Shown here piece by piece: positions 13,095-15,706 of a stretch of DNA of 15,706 bases. The number at the start of each line of letters is the position of its first letter. The stretch's first letter is position 1. A program made the position numbers and the translations under genes. The stretch is taken from NCBI GenBank assembly GCA_937915075.1, contig CALDMA010000348.1, positions 1-15,706 on the forward strand, in the 5' to 3' direction. The DNA is from an uncultured Oscillospiraceae bacterium. GTDB lineage: Bacteria; Bacillota; Clostridia; Oscillospirales; Oscillospiraceae. The notes below the pieces were generated by a model. That model was not told the DNA's origin, searched no databases, and saw only the letters and a program-made list of their open reading frames with translations.

Positions 13095-14516
13095 TCAGGC
13101 GTTATTTTTGGCGAAGCGCTTGCCGATGAGCATGATGACCGCGAAGGTGAGCAGATACCAGAAGTTGCCCATCTTGTGGCCGATGAGGCAGGCGACGACC
13201 ATGAAGATCGAGCCGCAGATGGCGAGCGCCGGAATGACATAGCGGCGCAGCGCGGATTCGTCGGTCGCCTTCTTCATCCAGTTGATGAAGATCGGGATGT
13301 AGAGAGCGTAGATGGTGATGATGGGCAGCTCGGTAGGATCGAAGAAGAAAATGACGCTCTCGAACGGCGTGCCGACAAAGGCGACGGCATGGCTCCAGGT
13401 GCCGGCGAGGTTGGAAAGATAGAAGTAGAGACCCCAGGCGGCGCAGTAGAACAGGCCGAGAATGGCGGAGTTGTTGGGGAGGTTAGAGACCTTGTCCACC
13501 TGACCGAAGAGCTCGGGATGGGGGCCCTCGCCGCGGGCGGCAAGGGAGTAGGGGCCGCGGCAGCAGCCGAGCATCAGGCCGTTCATCGTGCCCATGCAGG
13601 AGATGGCGATGAAGAGGTTGAGGATGTTGCCGAGCACGTTGCCGAACACATTGATGAACGCGGCGGTCGCGCCGGAGTCGCACAGCTCCTGATTGGTGGC
13701 ACCGCCGGCGACGCCAATGTAATAGAGAATGTAGGTGGCGACGATGATGAGGCCGCCGATGAGCAGAGCCTTGGGCAGGTTGCGCTTGGAATCCTTGAGC
13801 TCGGCGTTGATGGAGGTGGCGATGATCCAGCCCTCATAGGCGAAGGAGGTGGCGCAGACGGCGGCGAAGAGCGGGCTGCCCGCGACCTCGTAGCCGACGG
13901 CGGGAGTGGTGAAGTTGTTGGTCAACATCCCGTTGGCAAGGCCGAAAATGATGCCGACGACCGCCATGAGCGCGAGGGGGACGAACTTGATGACGGTGGT
14001 GGCGACCTGGAACTTACCGGCGAGCTTCGGCGAGAGCGCGTTGACGGCGTAGGCGCAGACCATATAGAAGAGCATGAGCGCGAGGCACTCGGGACCGATG
14101 ATGCAGCCGCCCGCCTCGGCCGGAACGATAAGCGGGAAATCGGGATCGACGGAGGTGACGAACACCAGCGTGTAGCGGGCGCTCAGCCAGGCGAGCGCCG
14201 AGGTGAGCGTGGGGTAGTAGATGGTGGAAAGGAACCAGCCGATGTAGTAGCCGTAGCGCCTGCCGACGATGGCCTCGGCATAGTCGACGATGCCGTTGAC
14301 CTTTTCGTATTTCTGCGCCATGGCGGAAAAGGCGAGGATGCAGACGATCATGATGGCGCCGCCGATGAGCCAGGCGAGGATGCCGAGCGGCATATCGCCG
14401 CCGGTCTTCTGCAAAATGACCTGCGCCTTAAAGAATACGCCCGAGCCGACGACGATGCCGACCACCATGCAGATCGCGGTGAAGAGGCCGTATTTCTTTT
14501 CGAGCTTGTTTTCCAT
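13095..14516 (-). CDS. APC-family amino-acid permease
   Basis: The ATG at 14516, with AAGGAG at 14530-14525 (8-base spacing), gives 473 residues. A GTG nine bases earlier overlaps that ribosome site and is rejected. The protein is hydrophobic throughout with about 12 membrane spans. The first helix carries the APC signature G-S-G-V-F-F at 24-29 (the unwound substrate-binding segment of the LeuT fold). The loop after the sixth helix has F-A-Y-E-G-W and later E-L-K-D-S-K-R-N-L-P-K-A, the usual E-x-K-x-x-x-R-x-x-P-x-A block. The substrate is probably an amino acid taken up by proton symport or exchanged, but its identity cannot be read. It is a single-gene unit with an unusually structured leader upstream. 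Confidence 0.92.
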   Translation of the reverse strand: MENKLEKKYGLFTAICMVVGIVVGSGVFFKAQVILQKTGGDMPLGILAWLIGGAIMIVCILAFSAMAQKYEKVNGIVDYAEAIVGRRYGYYIGWFLSTIYYPTLTSALAWLSARYTLVFVTSVDPDFPLIVPAEAGGCIIGPECLALMLFYMVCAYAVNALSPKLAGKFQVATTVIKFVPLALMAVVGIIFGLANGMLTNNFTTPAVGYEVAGSPLFAAVCATSFAYEGWIIATSINAELKDSKRNLPKALLIGGLIIVATYILYYIGVAGGATNQELCDSGATAAFINVFGNVLGNILNLFIAISCMGTMNGLMLGCCRGPYSLAARGEGPHPELFGQVDKVSNLPNNSAILGLFYCAAWGLYFYLSNLAGTWSHAVAFVGTPFESVIFFFDPTELPIITIYALYIPIFINWMKKATDESALRRYVIPALAICGSIFMVVACLIGHKMGNFWYLLTFAVIMLIGKRFAKNNA

Positions 14517-14533
14517 TGCTGTCACTCCTTATC

Positions 14534-14597
14534 CGGCGGGGATCTTCCTAAGCCCGCCGTATCAAAAATTCGACGGGGATCTTCCTGTGCCCGCCGT
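14534..14597 (-). repeat. Two near-identical hairpin repeats in the permease leader
   Basis: Two units of 24 bases, at 14537-14560 and 14574-14597, 37 bases apart, share CGGGGATCTTCCT, then two variable bases, then GCCCGCCGT (22 of 24 identical). Each forms a hairpin. In the first, CGGCGGG (14534-14540) pairs with CCCGCCG (14553-14559). In the second, CGACGGG (14571-14577) pairs with CCCGCCG (14590-14596) with one mismatch. On the transcript both loops expose AGGAAGAT. They lie between the leader terminator-like hairpin and the permease ribosome site, which stays unpaired. No known riboswitch is recognised. Confidence 0.75.
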
Positions 14598-14598
14598 G

Positions 14599-14633
14599 TA
14601 AAAAAGAAGCCCGCCCATTCAGGGAACGGCGGG
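14599..14633 (-). terminator. Terminator-like hairpin at the start of the permease leader
   Basis: On the minus strand, CCCGCC (14633-14628) pairs with GGCGGG (14615-14610), followed by CTTCTTTTTT (14609-14600). It lies within about 30 bases of the predicted transcription start. It may be an attenuator, or a barrier to transcription arriving from the right. The 5' arm CCCGCCGT could also pair perfectly over 8 bp with ACGGCGGG of either downstream repeat. Confidence 0.6.
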
Positions 14634-14640
14634 ACCATAG

Positions 14641-14944
14641 CAAAAATTATAAATCGATGCTTCAAAAAAAGCAATCGTTTTGACGCTTTAGAGAGGTAAA
14701 ATATGAATTTTTTGTGAATGTGACGAATCGACCGGAAAATCGTTGGACATTTTGACCGTAAAGATTCCGTTAAAATGAGAAAAAGCAGGAAAAATAAAAA
14801 TTTTTGAACGCTTGACGCACAAAAATGTGCAACAAAACGGGGGTGAGCGGCTACGGGTGAAAACGAACGGCGGCCGGAACCGCGCAGCCCGCGCAGGGGA
14901 GAAGAAAATGCGGGAGAGTCGGGGACGGCAGCGGAGGAAGGGAT
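14641..14944. other. AT-rich intergenic boundary between permease and phage genes
   Basis: This stretch, part of the 428-base gap from 14517 to 14944, holds no convincing gene. It is markedly AT-rich up to about 14830, unlike the rest of the window, then returns to high GC. It contains the permease promoter, a weak plus-strand promoter candidate (TTGACG 14680-14685, 16-base spacer, TATGAA 14702-14707), and a 5-bp inverted repeat GCACA-AAAA-TGTGC (14817-14830). No tRNA, integrase or recognisable attachment site is seen. Confidence 0.5.
14646..14674 (-). promoter_or_regulatory. Promoter of the permease gene
   Basis: On the minus strand, TTGCTT (14674-14669), a 17-base spacer and a perfect TATAAT (14651-14646). 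The predicted start near 14639 gives a leader of about 120 bases. Confidence 0.6.
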
Positions 14945-15250
14945 GTGATCGAAGGAATGCGAGCAAAGGCGACGCGCGAGCGCGTCATCCAGAGACTGTA
15001 CGAAATGGCGCTGGCGCGGGCAAACGACGCGGTGAAGCTCGCCTACTGCCAGGAGCCGACGGAGGACGAGATCCGACGGCTGGACCTCGGCGCGGTGGCG
15101 GAGTTCCGCCGCAGCAACCTCGGGAGCGTGGAGATCCGGTTCATCGACCGGGTGAAGGCCCTGCAGGCGCTGGCCGGTATGCTGGAGGGCGAGGGCGGCG
15201 AGGCCGAGGAGTTTTTCCGCGCGATGGTGCAGGCGGAGGAGGAAGCGTGA
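14945..15250 (+). CDS. Phage terminase small subunit (probable)
   Basis: GTG at 14945 is the first start after an in-frame stop at 14858 and has GGAGG at 14932-14936, giving 101 residues. The protein is mostly helical and charged, with R-E-R-V-I-Q-R-L-Y-E-M at 11-21 and G-S-V-E-I-R-F-I-D-R-V-K-A-L at 60-73. A C-terminal block of this kind, S-V-x-I-x-x-x-D-x-x-K-A-L, is common in small terminase subunits, which recognise the phage genome for packaging. No N-terminal DNA-binding motif can be called with certainty. The main support is context: its stop overlaps the start of a clear large terminase subunit by four bases (GTGA). Confidence 0.72.
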   Translation: MIEGMRAKATRERVIQRLYEMALARANDAVKLAYCQEPTEDEIRRLDLGAVAEFRRSNLGSVEIRFIDRVKALQALAGMLEGEGGEAEEFFRAMVQAEEEA

Positions 15251-15706
15251 AGGAGATGATACCGCTCTCGCTGCGGCAACGGAAGGCGTTCGTCTGGTGG
15301 GCGAGAAAGGAATACGAGGACTATGCGGCCGTCATCTGCGACGGGGCCATCCGCTCGGGCAAGACGCTGGCGATGGGAATGGGCTTTTTCTTCTGGGCGA
15401 TGGCGTGCTTTTCCGATCGGCAGTTTGCGCTGTGCGGGCGGAGCGTGGGCGCGCTGCGTCGCAGCCTGCTGGAAACGGTGCTGCCGCAGCTGCGGAAGCT
15501 GGGCTTTGCCTGCGAGGAGAAGCGGAGCGAGAAGCTGCTGATCGTGCGGCGGTGCGGACGGGAGAACCGGTTCTATCTCTTCGGCGGGGCGAACGAGGCG
15601 AGCGCCGCGCTGATCCAGGGCATGACGCTGGCGGGGGCGCTGTTTGACGAGGCGGCACTGATGCCGCGCTCGTTCGTCGAGCAGGCGAGCGCGCGCTGCT
15701 CGGTCG
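15247..15706 (+). CDS. Phage terminase large subunit, PBSX type (partial, cut by window end)
   Basis: GTG at 15247 (GGAGGAGGAAG upstream) opens 153 codons to the end of the window. A later ATG (15256) directly touches its own purine-rich stretch and is less likely. The N-terminal ATPase is clear: a Walker A of terminase form, G-A-I-R-S-G-K-T at 33-40; the adenine/Q-like region R-Q-R-K-A-F-V-W-W at 10-18; and Walker B L-F-D-E-A at 132-136 with catalytic E135. The I-R-S-G-K-T form is typical of the PBSX-like terminase group of Firmicute prophages. The large subunit pumps DNA into the prohead and cuts it with its C-terminal nuclease, which is outside the window. Confidence 0.9.
   Translation, partial: MKEMIPLSLRQRKAFVWWARKEYEDYAAVICDGAIRSGKTLAMGMGFFFWAMACFSDRQFALCGRSVGALRRSLLETVLPQLRKLGFACEEKRSEKLLIVRRCGRENRFYLFGGANEASAALIQGMTLAGALFDEAALMPRSFVEQASARCSV

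Noticed and set aside
14534..14633. CRISPR-like array
   Set aside because: There are only two near-identical units plus one looser hairpin, the intervals are about 13 bases, and there are no cas genes; the units are leader hairpins.
14534..14639. Known riboswitch (T-box, lysine, glycine, guanidine mini-ykkC) in the permease leader
   Set aside because: I looked for T-box core and specifier features, glycine-type tandem aptamer features and ACGR loops. None is present; the loops are AGGAAGAT.
13062..14699. Very long plus-strand open frame opposite the amino-acid permease
   Set aside because: It is an antisense shadow created by GC-rich codons. The product is low-complexity Asp/Glu/Gly/Ala/Arg, while the minus strand encodes a clear APC permease with a ribosome site.
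14908..15246. ATG with a fair ribosome site opening a frame continuous with the large terminase subunit
   Set aside because: The product over this stretch is Arg/Gly-rich shadow sequence of the small-subunit gene. The GTG at 15247 has its own ribosome site and the typical 4-base overlap.
1..15706. tRNA, rRNA or insertion sequences
   Set aside because: No cloverleaf with a TTCGANTC-type arm, no rRNA-like segment and no transposase-like frame with terminal repeats was found by reading both strands. A tRNAscan/ISfinder run would settle it.

Overview
The window looks like chromosomal DNA from a GC-rich anaerobic Firmicute, most likely a gut-type Clostridium relative of the Oscillospiraceae kind. 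This is inferred from the C-terminal tail of an anaerobic ribonucleotide reductase, Shine-Dalgarno sites close to AGGAGG, sigma-A type promoters, intrinsic terminators with U-tracts, GC-rich third codon positions, and the overall character of the proteins. Most of the window is ordinary core genome. The right edge enters a phage packaging module.

Layout. (1) 1-145: 3' end of nrdD and its terminator. (2) 151-2986, minus strand: a tight operon rpe - recR - lysR-type regulator - HAD phosphatase, with gaps of 6-13 bases, transcribed from a promoter near 3022-3050. (3) 3060-3927, plus strand: an HTH regulator, a four-helix membrane protein overlapping it by 4 bases, and a 30-codon stump of an ABC-transporter ATPase followed by what looks like a deletion scar and a terminator. 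Two copies of a direct-repeat operator sit on the promoter. (4) 3909-8924, plus strand: a probable transcription unit of an MFS transporter, a membrane-anchored glycerophosphodiester phosphodiesterase, a stand-alone CAT/E2-fold acyltransferase-like protein in which the catalytic His is Glu, and an AMP-forming acyl ligase. It ends in a strong terminator. (5) 8952-9266, minus strand: a short LemA-like membrane protein. (6) 9474-10795: thyA-folA, the classical dTMP/tetrahydrofolate pair. (7) 10891-12939: recG. (8) 13095-14516, minus strand: an APC-family amino-acid permease with an unusual leader made of three GC-rich hairpins. (9) 14945-15706: small and large phage terminase subunits, the latter cut by the window end.

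How the genes work together. thyA and folA form a metabolic couple, since ThyA oxidises methylene-THF to DHF and FolA regenerates THF. The phosphodiesterase, acyltransferase-like protein and acyl ligase overlap or abut each other and probably act on one lipid or acyl-linked substrate, which I cannot name. recR and recG are DNA-repair genes lying in separate transcription units.

I do not see a clear, complete novel system. The best candidates for a second look are the acyl-ligase/His-less acyltransferase/phosphodiesterase operon, the repeated hairpins in the permease leader, the ABC-ATPase deletion scar with its duplicated operator, and two places where a promoter's -35 element is built into the upstream gene's terminator.
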